A stretch of 64,000 nt of DNA from assembly GCF_964340395.1 (NCBI RefSeq), contig NC_135568.1, positions 9,782,776 through 9,846,775 on the forward strand, in the 5' to 3' direction. Below are positions 1 through 13,925 of the stretch, in pieces (position 1 is the stretch's first letter; each line of letters opens with the position of its first letter). The notes under the pieces are model-generated. The model saw nothing but the letters and a program-made list of their open reading frames with translations, made no database searches and had not been told where the DNA came from. This DNA is from Glandiceps talaboti (Eukaryota > Hemichordata > Enteropneusta > Spengelidae). Both the position numbers and the translations under genes were made by a program.

Positions 1-589
1 AGACCCCTTTATTTTAGTTTGATTGGTGATATGCCTCTTGGCAGCGTTAGAAATTCGGTCCTCTAATAGATTGTCCAAAATGAGGCGTCATGTTGGCTAG
101 ATAGCTGTAGATAGCTGACAAAATAATTGATTTGAAATACAAATCAGAAAATGTTATGTTATTGATCACAGCTACCCCCTAGAAATTTGATGCGTGACTT
201 CTATGATAAATCAATCGAGAAGTATCGATTGGAACACTTCGTGTTTTTTTAAGTTCTTGATGAATTTTGTATTATTTTCATCATTTTTAGAAGAATGTCA
301 TATTGTCATAGTAACCCGATTTACCTTCGCATTTAAATACAACATCACGATACGGGTAATACAATAGGTAAGCATTCACACATGATTGCAAAAGACAAAA
401 TAATTTATTCATACACGCGCGCCTCGGGCTCACACACAACAAACACAGTAAAATAATACAGTTTTTCGAAATGCTTTTCCATGAGTGAATGTTTTACACC
501 ATAATAGAACGTAAATCATAGGTGTCATGAATTTAGTCCTGGTTACCAAGGAGATATGTAATTATAATCACTAAACCAGAAACGAAATG
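1..589. other. non-coding, no recognised feature
   Basis: AT-rich sequence without an open frame of convincing length or composition. Only the flank of the minisatellite cluster that follows is noticeable. Confidence 0.6.
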
Positions 590-1019
590 TCGTCTGGCTC
601 GAAAATAATCTTACCAACAGTGCTACATTTTATCGTTTGCCTCAACAAAATTGTGTTAACAGTGCTACATTTTATCGTCTGGCTCAAGAAATATCTTACC
701 AACAGTGTTACATTTTATAGTCTGCCTCAACAAAAATATCACTAACACTGCTACATTTTATAGTCTGGGTCAGCAAACAATCTTTAATAGCAACATTTCA
801 ATATTTTATAGGAATATTAAAACGGTAGATCGTGGACTTCACAAAACGTAAGCACGATTATTACATTTTAAATTCTCCTGAGAGTGCATATTACCTGTAA
901 GAAATCTAACATAATGACAGACAATCTAGATTGTTGGTAAACTTTTATTATGCCAACTAATGAAATGTAGCAATGTTAGTCAGATCGCCGATGAAATGTA
1001 GAATGTAGCGATGAAATGT
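590..1019. repeat. foldback-type minisatellite element, locus 1
   Basis: About five tandem units of roughly 43 bp fill 590-819. Each unit reads approximately GTCTGGCTCAACAAAA, then TCTTACCAACAGTGC, then TACATTTTATC. At 950-1019 the same unit returns on the opposite strand (ATGAAATGTAGCAATGTTAG). The forward and reverse arms are separated by about 130 bp of unrelated AT-rich DNA. The same arrangement recurs near 17.2, 26.95 and 42.5 kb, so this is a dispersed family and not a local satellite. No coding capacity is visible. It may be a non-autonomous foldback transposon or the minisatellite core of a Helitron-like element; the class is not proven. Confidence 0.65.
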
Positions 1020-1592
1020 TAGAAACTTAATATTTGTTTTTGATGATGAGCCATACGACGTTTCGTTTCAGACCAACTGTTTTCTATCGTAGTCATTACA
1101 AGTAAACAGTACTACTTATCGTTACTAGCAGTGGGTATGATTTTCGATGAGAACATTTACCCAAACCTGTGTATTTATTAGCATCCCGTGTATTTATTAG
1201 CACCCTGTTAAAAAGCCCTGCTCACATTTATCGACCATACTCCAAGCGTAAGTAATGTACTATAAAAGTTTTGGTGTATTCTCTTCACGACTCTCATTAA
1301 TTCACAACATGTCATACAGGGATACATTACTATACAATTATTTATAGACACTCGTTAACATGGTTAATATTTACAGAATGTGGAAACGATATACATGTAA
1401 GTACATCCAGCCACAATATCATTTCTTATCATTATCACCGTCCTTTAATCTTGGCAGACAAATCTTTTGCTTTTATTTCCTCCGGCTTGGCGAAATTCTT
1501 AACAGGTTTTATAGTAAGTCAAAAGTGACTCGACACAACATTCGTATCATTTGTTCTTCTAATTTTGTTCTTGTTGTTTTTGTCGTTGTTAA

Positions 1593-1628
<36 letters not shown>

Positions 1629-4600
1629 CTAGAGGTCAAATTGTAAAAACGTAAGTCCAGGTTGTATAAACACAGAATTTATCAAAGGCTAAGGTAATAA
1701 GTTCAAGCTGTTCAAAACTTGCCGCCAAAGGTTATTGCTGCTGTTGTTTGTTTGTTTTGCTTTGTTTGTTTGTTTGTTGGTTTGTTTGTTTTTCAATGAT
1801 TTCAAAGAACCACGCTGTCTTCAAAACAAAGAAGACAAAATACGAATCTTGCCATGATAGTGACAAAATCTGCGTTGCTTTTTTCTGTAAGGTCGTCGTC
1901 TCCTTCTTTAAAAAATATAACAAGTTTGAGAGTAGACACAAGAAGTGGACTCGCTGAGGAGACCCTTTCGAGGTATCGTCTCCGGAGAGAACCATCAGCG
2001 TACTAGTGGTTTTGTGAATATAGAGAAAATAACGACTTCGATTTCTATTCACCACTTAACAAACATATCACCAAGTCTTTTAAATGTTCATCTCTAGAGA
2101 CATGTGAATGAATGTATCAGAAGTACACATCACTTGACAAAGAAGCCAATCTAAGTATGTGCAGATAGTACGCTGTGGTACCGATTTCGCATGGATTTGT
2201 TACTCATAAAGCAAATACAATTTGCTGCCTTTAAAATAAGTGACGAATCACGTTATTACTAAAAGGTCAACAATGCATACCGCAATAATGTTTCTTGTGA
2301 ATGGTTTCATGTAATATTTGTTTTGGTTTATTTGGCTAGATATAATGTACTTACTTTAAGTAATACGATGAAGTTGAGAACATGACTACGCATATGGTGT
2401 GCCGTTTTTTTTAAACAGATTCAAACAGAAATCAGTGAACCACTGTTTTTTTAATAAGTTCTAGTCCTCGTATGTAGCCCAACTGGCGACCGACATATTG
2501 ACATACACAACAGAAGAGGAATGGATATACCCGATTACATTACATGCGATGAATCGTAACATATTCGATTGCTGTGATGAGTTCAGAGGAATGCGAATGA
2601 TGGTTGATGGATTGTGTTCTTTCACATCTAGTTTGACCGCGACCAGAACTTGAGTAATATTTCAGTCCCTCAACATCAGTACTTTCACCGCACGCACCAT
2701 CTATCACACAGCATGGGTATCATTGATAGGCTGTGAAATTTTCTATCTTAGCAATATCATGTGTCATTTTGCTAGATATCACCCTAAGTTGAATGTTGAA
2801 CAACCAGTGTACCTTTAATAGCCCCAACCTTTTGACAATTCCAACGTGTTGAAATTTATAAGACATGTTATACACGAAACAAATCATACATGTAATTTTT
2901 CATTTGGGCATGACGTGGTTTTTTTATGGTAAAAATGAATTGCATATCTTCATTTACATAATCCACTACAAACTTATATCAACCAAAACACTCACAACTG
3001 TCATTATTAATATTGGCATACCAAACCAAGAATAATGAAAATCGATGCTTTAAACTAATTCGTGGCTTATATAAATGCGCTTAGTCAGTTTAAAAGGATC
3101 AACATTTACCATAATTTCCACTTATTTCTTCCATTATATTTCCATTTAAGCAGTAACCTAATCTAAAATTAAATATAATTGGTCTATGAGGAAAGTCTCA
3201 GCGCTACTTGAAATGCATCTCATGACCTCATTACATATGCTATACACGACAAGCTTAACTAAAAAAAATTATGCTATATTATCACAAACAGAATCGCAAA
3301 TCAATTACTAAAAAATGTTCATATTTCTAATTTTGTGACGTTGTCATGGGCAACGTAGTGGGGTATGTTGTGGTGTTTCTTTTTGCGTCGTTATTGTTCT
3401 GTGTTTAGCGTAGATATTATGATATTTAAGTATACCTGAATCAAAGTAAGGATATCTCATCTTTCTCTAAATATCCCCTAAAAGTCCGGTGACATTTTGA
3501 ACATTTTCATAAAGCCATGTGAAATAATAATTTTGTTTGATCTCGGGTTTACAAAAGCAAGGAGGGAATTGGTTTACTAAAAATACTAATTATACATTCT
3601 GATTTATGCAAATTAAGTGTACATATAATTTTTTGAATGATTAATGACAAATCTCTATCCTTCTATATTCATAACACTTAACAAGGTTTAACATAACCAG
3701 ACCAATTTATAGCTGAACAAGTCCACTTGGAATATTTACAATCGTGTAGCTTCACAGAATAAACCATTCAAAATTTATCGGTGTTCAATTTTTATCAAAT
3801 GAATTAGTAATTTTAGAAATGAGTCACGCTCAGGAGAATGAGTCGATTAATCTGAACGCATTCGTAATTTGAAAGTATTTTTTTCATAGGAGGCTTTATT
3901 TTGGTAAATACTGGCCCATCAAAAAGACTGTGGCATCGCCTTATTATTATCACAGATATTTTGAGTTTAATTGGTTAGTCTGTGTTCCGAATCAGACCTC
4001 CTGTGTAAGGTGACACCACAACACAGGTGTTAAGTTTTAGGGGGTTTTCATATCTATCACACAACAGGACTTTCCTTTTGTAAAACCCATAAAAAGGCTT
4101 CATAACGAACAGGAAATTAACACTGGCCTAAAAACTATCCAGACAAAAATAAACATTTAAAAAATATTTCGACACTCCAGATGTGTTGTTTTCTGTGACA
4201 CGAGACTACGTAGCTGGGGACACACAAATTGTAAACACTAAACTCTTTGGCAAAATTTATCATGACTCGACTTTAGGACCTTGCGATACTCTTGTGTGGT
4301 AATAAAAAGGGTTGGCTATGTAATCTGTCCATACCTCAATCTGATTTGTAGCAAAAATTGAAATTAAACACTGGCATGCTCATCAGAACGATATAAATTT
4401 TGGAAAAGACCATAAATTTAGTTTGCTAGAGTATCTGAGGAGACTTTTGTGCCTTATCTGGGTTATTTCCACTCCATAAATTAATGCATTTGATAGGGTT
4501 TGACTTGAACGTTCATGTTTTTGTAATTGTTCACGGCCTACACAGCAAAATACTTAACAAGGAAAGACAAGACCATTCGTATTTCTCAGCCACCTAATTC

Positions 4601-4920
4601 GATCGCTACACGAGATCTTTTCATAAACTTAATTTCAGAAATTCTTCTCTTTGTACTTGTGGCAGTACTATAGCAACACAGCGCAAATGAAAGGAAATAC
4701 CATTTCCCCAGCTTCTCAGACTCCTAATTCCAGTTACCTTTATTTTATTTAGCAGAAGGAGTCCTACTTTCCTATTTTCTTTTGTGGGATTTGTATCTAA
4801 TTCATTATAGGTTTTATTTACTATTGTTGAGATATAAAAGTGAGTCAATACCGAGGTTGAACTCATGAGGTAAAGAATGAGAAAATGTTAATTAGATTAT
4901 TGCCCAATATTTATTTTGTC
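1020..4920. other. non-coding stretch with small simple repeats
   Basis: No exon is recognised. A TTG triplet run occupies about 1594-1628 and a TGTT-rich run about 1738-1793. The frames open at 1360-1632, 1732-2055 and 4621-4866 have no recognisable protein similarity, and the first two run through these repeats, so they are not called as genes. Confidence 0.5.
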
Positions 4921-5036
4921 CTCATTCAGCCAAGGAAAATACGAGTGACCCAAGGGACCCTTGTCATTCCGAGTTGCTAGACGAGTAGCGCAAACCCTTT
5001 GGTCACGAGTATATTCCCGCCGAATGAAGACAAATA
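4921..5036. mobile_element. short MITE-like element with imperfect terminal inverted repeats
   Basis: The left end (CATTCAGCCAAGGAAAATAC, then GAGTGACCCAAGGG) is repeated in reverse complement at the right end (CCCTTTGGTCACGAGTATAT, then TCCCGCCGAATGAAG). This leaves imperfect arms of about 36 bp around a core of about 45 bp. Related partial copies lie at 43858-43925 and 44028-44090. No open frame is present, as expected for a non-autonomous element. The transposase superfamily cannot be named from what is visible. Confidence 0.55.
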
Positions 5037-6055
5037 TTGGGGAATAATATAATGATACCATCGACAGTGATATAAACATAATCTGGGAAAGTACAATTTT
5101 GAGCATTTTGACTCATATTTCGAACACGGCAGAACCAATGACGTAGAAACACGTTGTGGTGACATAAACGCGCGTTGTCGTGACGTAGAACGACCAGAGT
5201 ATATGTTCCATATTTTTTGTTGAACCTGACTCGTGCATGGTATAATATGTGATTATAGCAAGTTGTTCAATGTATGCCTATAAGACTGTAGATATACAAT
5301 GTAAGGTTCCAAAGGAGCAATCAATTTCCTCCTCAGCTGAGGGTTAATGATTATTTATCCCCTCCCCTTGACTATTTAATTTAAACAAACGTGTTTTTGT
5401 TTGCTGACAGTCACGTTAAATGTTTAACCGTTTCATCTCCCTCGACTCCAGTTAGCCATGGTGTTTCTACCTTGACAAATGATTCTCCTGTGATACTGTA
5501 TTCCACGTGAAATCAAACTGTTCAAGATTCAATTTCCAATCAGATTTCAATCTCGTTGTAACCTTGGTAACCGCCAATTACTCAAAAACCTACCATCCAC
5601 GAATTCCGATTGTGAGAGCCATGGGATTGAATTAGTGTGAACTTAAGAGTTTCTCGTAAATAGTTTTACTCGATTCAAGAAAGGCAAATTCGAACTGCTA
5701 TTTCATAATCAACGATATTGCGTACTTTCAAGGTTTTCAGAGTTATCAATATCCCTACTCGACATGATGACAATTCTGATAGGGTGGTCGTATAAGCAAT
5801 TTATTGATGCAGATCATACGGACTGAATAGGTTTGTTTGTGACTTAGACATCTTTTCTGTGACACGAGTTAGCGTGTTATTCCACTTGGGCTTATAAATG
5901 CTCTAAACATTGCTGATGATACCTACTTCGTTCTTATGAAAAACTTATTTTTATAGATACAGTCCCAAACTAAATGTAAGAAAATATATCTTAACACAGT
6001 TTACTTGTTTGCTTTTTTTTCTTCTTCTTTTTTTTTTTTTTGGTGGGGGGGTCTC

Positions 6056-6100
<45 letters not shown>

Positions 6101-6102
6101 GG

Positions 6103-6147
<45 letters not shown>
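6056..6147. repeat. GAT/GGT trinucleotide microsatellite
   Basis: A run of GAT triplets is interrupted by GGT triplets and followed by more GAT. On either strand it reads as homopolymers (Met/Asp/Val or His/Ser/Pro), which explains the open frames here. Confidence 0.9.
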
Positions 6148-6148
<1 letters not shown>

Positions 6149-6568
6149 GTCGAGAAATCATAAAGCAACCAAAACAAGAGCGTTTGCAGTGATATTTGAT
6201 AGGTGATAGTTCGCTGAAAGCTTTCTAAAACAGACGGGTCCTTAACGTAAAAGCAAGTAGTCTTCAAGTTGTACGGAAATCATGAATAGTGAAGTAGTTC
6301 GTAAAAGGCACGTCATCCATTTATTCTTGGTATATTGTGACAGGAATTTCTGATACATATTATATTCTTGTAAGTGAAATACCATGATATTATTAACACG
6401 AGGTCCAAACAAATACGGCAATTTATGACAACCTAAGTTTTATATTTGTTTATTTTTTTCTATCAACTTGATGAAATGACTGCCATTCTGTAGAAAGTGG
6501 CATCATTCATTTGTAGGCCCGAAAGAAAAGAATAATCCTATGTAATCCTGATGGCTCCACTGATAACA

Positions 6569-6700
6569 CTAATATAAGAACCTAGGATTGAAACCACGGT
6601 CTTTATCAGTTGCAGATAATAATGAGGCAAAAATACCGAGTTTCAGTGATTGAGTTCGCAGGCTGTCAGATCTACCATTGTGCTACACAGGCTACAGAGG
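6569..6700 (-). mobile_element. possible tRNA-derived SINE remnant
   Basis: Read on the minus strand, TAGCACAATGGTAGA resembles an RNA polymerase III A box, and about 100 bp downstream GGTTTCAATCC resembles a B box. The spacing is longer than in a tRNA, and no acceptor-stem pairing was found. A decayed or composite SINE head is the best reading, but chance resemblance is possible. Confidence 0.35.
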
Positions 6701-9700
6701 CTAGAACGTGATCAGGGTAGACTAAAAATTGAATTATATTGAATTGATTTGAACATTCAGGACCAGTGTGTGATTAAATGGCTAAATTGTCGAAAACATG
6801 TCAGTCTGAAAACTAAACTACTCTCAAGACATGGGTCATTTCAAATTGCTATTTTTCTTCACACACCCCAGAGAATTGGTATAAATACAACCTTAATAAC
6901 CTTGGATGTGTTCAAATCCTTATATTACTTTTCCTTGACGTGGTACGTCCAGTGAGACAATAAAAACGTCAACTGGGAAATATTAACCGACGCCTCATTT
7001 GGTATTTTTCATTCCAAGTGTAATAGTAAATGGTAATACCAGCAATCCTTTAATTGTGTTGGTAAGACACGTAACATATTATAGACTCTTAATTTCTGAT
7101 TATTAATCCCCGGGGAATAAACGGGATTAAGCTATAAAAACTCTAACATGTTATTAGGTGAAATTTTGGCTTGAGGTATATCCGACACGTATTGCTAGAG
7201 TCGTGATTACGAAGATGAAGTTATCCGCTCTGGTGGTTATTGTGGATCGTAAAAGTGTATTACATTAAGTACTTCTTTCCTGGTATTAAAAGCATGGCAA
7301 TTTTTGAGAGACTGGTTTATTTCCTTATGAGTGCGTGAACAGTACAACTTGGGTTTCTCAACACTGGTTCCTTGATTGAGCATGCAGCCTCATTGAGTCT
7401 AAACCTTTCACCACCCTTCCTGTACAGTCGCCTTAATTAATTGACGTAATCTTGGAAAATGTCGACTAGTTTCAAATAGTTCCACGGTGCCTTGGCAAAA
7501 AACATGTCTTCGGAATATTATCTCTGACGTTTTTATCGTTATGTGTGAAGTTGCCAACAATGCTGTATCTGTTGTTAGATGTACCGTGACGAACTTATCT
7601 ATTTTCGCATTTTTGTGTGACATGGTTGTTATTGGGATGTAATGAAATGGTCATGGCCACGGTGTATTGAATTGAATCAGTAACACCGTAAATTGCTTTG
7701 TGATTGATGATGTTGATCTTAAAGCTTAGAAAAGCCAAAGAAGAGTGTATATATAGTCTCCAGTTTCTTTAACTTTAAATATCATAAAACGAATTATATT
7801 CAGGAATTTTAACAAGTGTGTTGACCAATCACTGCCAAAGAACGTGCAATAGTTGGATGCGGGAATATGATACGAGGTGACAACCCTTCAGTAACTGTAG
7901 CCCGAGTTTCCAGATTGTGTACAACAGCGACAATGGGGAATACCTCAGAACATTGTTCAGCTTCAAACATGGTTTATCTGCGTGTAATGAATCGGAGTTA
8001 CTGTGGTGTGAAACACGGTTTTGTAACATGAAAGGCGGCCAATCAACTTATGAGAAAATAACTTACATATACACATAACATGATTGTATCACCTTTGTGC
8101 TAGGATTCAATGAAATGAGGTCATGCATATTCGAGAAATTAAAGGCCATGCACACGCGCGTGCGCCCACAAACCTACTTCCCTACCCACCCACACGCACG
8201 CACGCACACTGTGGCTGCTGCTTCAACTAAATGTAACAACATTCAGAATTGACAAAGATTGTTACTCTCATTTTGTTAAATTGATGTTGTTTACGAGATA
8301 TCGCATACCTTTTACAAAATACACCTAGATATGATTTGATCTATGGATATGAATCACCGTTAAACTAAACCCGACCTCGCTGATGTCAACGAAGACATCG
8401 AACGTACAGCTATATGTCTTCCTTACTCCCAAGGACATAGCAAAGAATTGGCTTTACAATACACAAACAACTTTCTTCATCTTTATAAACTTTGGTCTTC
8501 TAAGATTTGCACTGATGCAGACAGGCAATACAATTTGTCATTTAGAAGCGAGACCGTATCGAAGGTCGTTCCAGACATCGAATACACTCTTTCTCGTATA
8601 GCATTTCAAGCATCGAGTAGTCAAACTCGTAAATTAATCAACAAAATCGGGCGCTAAATTAATGCGTGGAGAATATGTGACGCCTCATGAATACTAAGGC
8701 AATTCTAGCAACAACAACAAAGTTTTAGTAATAGACAGAGGATTGCGACATTTGATGTCAACTTTATTCTGAATGCTATACTCGTACTACCAAACCAGAG
8801 TGACTATAGAGTTTCAGTCAGGCCGCAAGATGTTTCCTTAAATCTCACAAGTCTTTTGCTATAAATTATATAAAGCAAAGCACAGACACTCAAGCATATA
8901 AAATGATACATTTTATCTCACTCTGAACACAAATCAACGCACTGTCAGATTAAACAATGAAGATTCATTCACAAAACTGATCATTGTGTTCACAATAAGA
9001 TGAACGTAACCTCAGGTACGTGAGTGCTATCTGTGCCTGTATTTTGTTTGTGTAATTGGTAACAAACACGTTGAAGGAGATGTAAAAATAGATCATGCCG
9101 CCTAATGAAACTCTATAGTCATTCTGTTTTGGTAGTATGACTTTCCCCATGAACTACACCGTGTGACATGTATATACGAACTGATCAGTGTCCACGTTAT
9201 TGTATAACTGTTACACTTCAACAGTAAATACGCACGAACATGAAGCGTTTGATTCTACGATTAGTTCGCACCTCAGCATGCTTTTTTCAAGAAGTTTAAC
9301 CCGGATTGCATAACACTTCAAACCTGTACATTATGCAGAATAGTGGTACCTAAACAATTATTTAATACACGATTTACCTTTGCAGTGGGGGGGCGCAAAG
9401 GGAGAGGAAAAACCACAAACAAAATCGTCAAGATACGCCACCCAATACTACTTTGCTTTTAACAATAAGTATGTACATTTCCCCGAGTGATTTCTTTCAT
9501 CTATATCTTAAGTTGCAAAAGTCTTTTTTTTGTAATTTTTTTTTACTATAAGTGACTCAGTTTATTCACCATGGTTCAATAACGTCTGTCATGCCGCTGT
9601 TGTACTTTTGAATCAGGCGAGCAAAACAGCTATATTAAACCTAAAACCTATCCTTGCAGAGTTGTGGTAGGTCGTTTTATGATTAGGTGAAAGGTGGATG

Positions 9701-9837
9701 CAAATGAAATACGTCTAAGTAACAATAAAATTAGAGTTCACATATTGACAAAAGAAAATGTTATTGGAGTTTCAATAGAAACCGCTGCTTAGAATGTTGC
9801 CATGTTACAAATATACATTTTGTAACATTTTGAATTT

Positions 9838-10446
9838 ACAGGTACATACGTACGTACGTATGCATGTATGTATGTATGTATGTATGTATGTATGTATGTA
9901 TGTATGTATGTATGTATGTATGTATGTATGTATGTATGTATGCATGCATGTAGGTATGCAGGTAGGTAGGTATGTAGGTAGGTATGTATGTGTGTTTGTG
10001 TGTACGTACGTATGTATGCATGTATGTATGTATGTATGTATGTATGTATGTATGTATGTATGTATGGATGGATGGATGGATGGATGGATGTATGTATGTA
10101 TGAACGTACATACGTATGTATGTATGCATGTGTGTGTATGTATGTGTGTATGTGTGTGTATGTATGTATGTATGTATGTATGTATGTATGTATGTATGCA
10201 GGTAGGTAGGTAGGTAGGTATGCATGTAGGTATGTATGTGTGTTTGTGTGTACGTACGTATGTATGTATGTATGTATGTATGGATGGATGGATGGATGTA
10301 TGTAGGTATGTATGTATGTATGTATGAACGTACATACGTATGTATGTGTGTATGCATGTGTGTGTATGTATGTGTGTGTGTGTATGTATGTATGTATGTA
10401 TGTATGTATGTATGTATGTATGTATGTATGTATGTATGTATGTGCG
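9838..10446. repeat. long GTAT tetranucleotide microsatellite
   Basis: About 600 bp of GTAT repeats with blocks of GTAG, GGAT, GTGT and ACGT variants. A block of about 230 bp, from a GTAG/GTTT stretch through GGAT units to an AACGTACATACGT junction, appears twice (about 9950-10130 and 10200-10350), so segments have been duplicated within the tract. Because four-base units leave all frames open, it yields spurious proteins of up to about 230 residues on both strands. Confidence 0.95.
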
Positions 10447-11170
10447 TGCGAAGGGAGTGAGGGGAAGGAGGGGTGGATCAATGAATGGATGGATGGATGG
10501 ACTTTTCTGGAATGGATATTTGTAGCTTTTTATTGCACAAGTATGTATGACATATATGCGTGTGTATGGCAGTATGCTGAAAATAATATGTCAGTGGGTG
10601 TTTGGGAATATGAACCTAAATTCATTACTTTTGCCTAAAATGGCTTCTTTATTAAACAATGCATACATTTCTTAAAATTGACTTTTTAAAATAGAATCAA
10701 TCATCCCCCATGGCACTTATGTTTGTGTTAACCTCTGGTCTTTGACTCTCATTTGTGAACAAAGATGTACGATTTAAATTCATTTGTAGCCGAGAGACCA
10801 AATGACATAAATTGGAACCGTCATTTTTTTCACTTGACGTTAATCTTGTTTCACGTGAATTCCTAAAAAGACAGACGTGATACTCGATGTTATTTGACAA
10901 CACTAGAAACTTAGTTTTCTCAGTACAAATATGCCATTGATTATATTTTCTTCATTGATGTCAAACGACAATAGCCGTTAGCAAGTATGGTTAGTTTGTC
11001 TGTGATATCACAACGTTGTATGATATCTCATTTTATCGGACAATTGATAGCTTACTGGACTTGTGCAAACTACTTAAAGCTAATGAAAAGATGCAAATTT
11101 AATGACATGACTTTATACAAACAAGTACTTCATGCGGTGTTACTCATAAAGAGGAGTGGATTTAAGTATG

Positions 11171-11219
<49 letters not shown>

Positions 11220-13925
11220 ATGTGTGTGTGTGTGTGTGTGTGTGGATCGATGTATGTATGTATGTATGTATGTATGTATGTATGTATGTATGTATGTATG
11301 TATGTATGTATGTATGTATGTATGTACACATACAATGTCGTTACAAAAGAATGTCTTTTTCATTTCTCCGGTCCTTTTTACAATGTAGTCTACGTTTCGA
11401 AAGATGGGAACCCAAAAGGTACGGTTTTTTTAAATTAGCTTTAGGTGTATATGACAAATTTGTTGCAAAAGACGGATAATGGTATCGTTTTCTTCTGGTT
11501 TAAAAAAAGTCGGATGAAGGATGATGTTTCGAATTGATCTCGTCTCTGATATGGTGGTTTGGTATCATTATCATTGTCCGAATACCACAGTTCGCTGTCT
11601 CCTGTCGTTGTTACAGATACAACGGAGTCTATAGACCCGGGTCAATCGAGTGGAGGGATGCGGCTATTTAGCATAGGGAGGTCGTTTACGTTTGCTATCA
11701 TGTGTGACCTCTCAGACAGATGTCTTCAATCATTAACCATACTGCGTGTTTACACCAGCGTGACATCATGATCATTAAGCAAGGGCTATAAATCCTCATG
11801 AATGCCAAATGAATGTCCGTCTCTCGACAAGGAAGACCGTCCAACACTGGATCTCAGCACGTCGACAAGCATATGACGTGGAGTTCAGCTCTGCTCATCG
11901 ACATGTGTATTCGTGAAGGCATCCTTATACACACAGTACCTATACCTCAGAGATGTTGTCTTTAATATTGCAATACCAGTAGGGAAATATAAGTTCCCAG
12001 TAGTGTAGCGTTCAGCGTAATAATTTGATGTACATCTCTGATTTTAACACAAGGCATGCATATCAGAAACTCTTTAATAGTTCACTGCAGGGAACAGTAG
12101 GCTTTCAAAGATAGTATGTGTTTGCCAATGTATCAATCATGCATAGCTTATTTGTGCTTTTCGCACGCGTATAATAGAACCGTGTTGTATTACAAAAAAA
12201 AACGCGAACGCCGAATAGGTTGTATGTAGAGCCTCACATAACTAAATGTATTTCTATAGTGGTCTGAGCTATAACCGTTCAGCTGTAGCCTCTGTAGCAG
12301 GCGAGGCTGGCTAACCGACCTAACATGCATTCTCTCCCCACAGTCTGCGAACTCATTAAATCTAAATTCGATATTTCTCACGGATACCATGCATAGAAGC
12401 TGATTGGTTGAATAAGTCAATTGATAATGATTGTCAGGTTACCCGGATGTGACCTCATTGGGCGTATAAGGAAATGGTACCTTTGTATGAACTCGAACAC
12501 CTACAGGTGATATGCTAATTTATACTATTTGCCCACACTTGCACATGAAGAGGTATGTTTAAAAATACGAACTTTGAATGACTGAGTTTGCTGGCTATGT
12601 GGAGAGGTGTTCCATGAACACCATTCAGTCTACTAGGAAGATTAGATATGCAGATGATTGAAGGTGACTTTTTCACGTAGAGGAGTTACAGTTTGCAATC
12701 TTAAACGAGCAGTGTAGATATCGAGAATATAAATCAGTGATTAAGGTTGCTTTAAAAATCTGACGCAATTGTTGGATGTGTGCCTCAACAGAAAATATGT
12801 ATACTTAATTCTAAGGGAGCACTCTCATATTGGAGGTCAATATTTAGGGCAAGTACACTTCCTATACACAAGTCGGGCTGGATTTCAAATTCACTTGTGT
12901 GCCTAGGAAATTCAAATCTCGAACTGTACATGTTACTTTGTTCAATAAAACCCACCCTTACTTCAAATCAAGATACAAAAACAGCAGTCACTATGATTTT
13001 TTTTAAACAGAGGTCAACATATCAAAATTTAGTTAGAATCCAATATGGCCGCCGAATACTGTGAACTCTATGAGAAAATAAAAAATTGTCGATTCCCTTG
13101 CGAAAAAGACAATGGAGCCAAAAAATATTATTATTCAAAAGGATTAGGAACAAGTTTCATATGACAACATTTGGCGAGATTTTAAGACCTTTTAAGTACT
13201 GTGATGTGCGAGGGGAAATAGGTCCTCGGGGCACATTCTACTTTTTCAATGGCAAAGAGTGCCTTGTTTAAAATAAAAATTTGAATACTAATAAAATGTT
13301 TCAGTTATCATAAAATAGGGATTTCAAGTGTTGAAAGACTCAAACCTAAGAGCCTCTCATAAATTCCAGACAATTATCTCACAAAATGGTAAAATTCTAT
13401 ATTTTACTTGTATTGACTCACGGGTCTAATAAACGGAGTGGTTTTTATTACTATATCGTTCTTTTCATGGGCGAGTTAAAGTGTGATACTTTAAAAAAAG
13501 AGTTCAGTATACAAGTGTTATAGTGTGTCACATAATAGACCGTATTAGCATGTACGCATGATGATTTTATCGATGGAATATATTACAATGAGACGTTATT
13601 GATGTGTGTTGAATAAGCCCACTGAAAGAACAGGAAGTTGAGAAAGTGGAATTGCCTACAGCGAGTGATATTTATTATTTTAAAACGTATACACGAACTA
13701 ATCAAGTGCCCAGAATCAAGGAAGGCATGTACGGTTAATGCAATCAATGGGAGAACTGTATCCTGAATCGCCCACCCCTTTTTTGTTTCCCTCCGCTTCT
13801 CAGCCTACCCGTGAAAATTCAGTCTTAGGGCCTACTACGTTTCCTCTGCCAATTAGTTAATTACATTGCTTTTATGGGGTAGATCGTTTTTGTCAATTTT
13901 ATATTCATCAATGCGATTAAGAGTA
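10447..13925. other. non-coding stretch
   Basis: No exon is recognised. Apart from the compound microsatellite at 11165-11325, the sequence is ordinary AT-rich DNA. Open frames of 60-95 codons, for example at 12190-12420 and 12780-13064, lack recognisable motifs. Confidence 0.5.
11165..11325. repeat. compound TA / GT / GTAT microsatellite
   Basis: A TA run (about 11176-11213) passes into GT repeats and then into GTAT repeats. The frames across it on both strands are low-complexity artefacts. Confidence 0.95.

Larger units (their letters stand above)
5037..9837. other. non-coding stretch
   Basis: No exon is recognised. It contains a poly-T then poly-G run (about 6012-6050), a GAT/GGT triplet tract (6056-6147) and a CACG/ACGC-rich stretch near 8150-8210. 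Short frames at 7408-7623, 7829-8029 and 8383-8657 show no family motif and no plausible splice context. Confidence 0.5.

Noticed and set aside
9789-10481. Open frames of 139-230 residues in the GTAT array, both strands
   Set aside because: A four-base unit without stops keeps all frames open; the proteins are pure YIHT or YVCM repeats.
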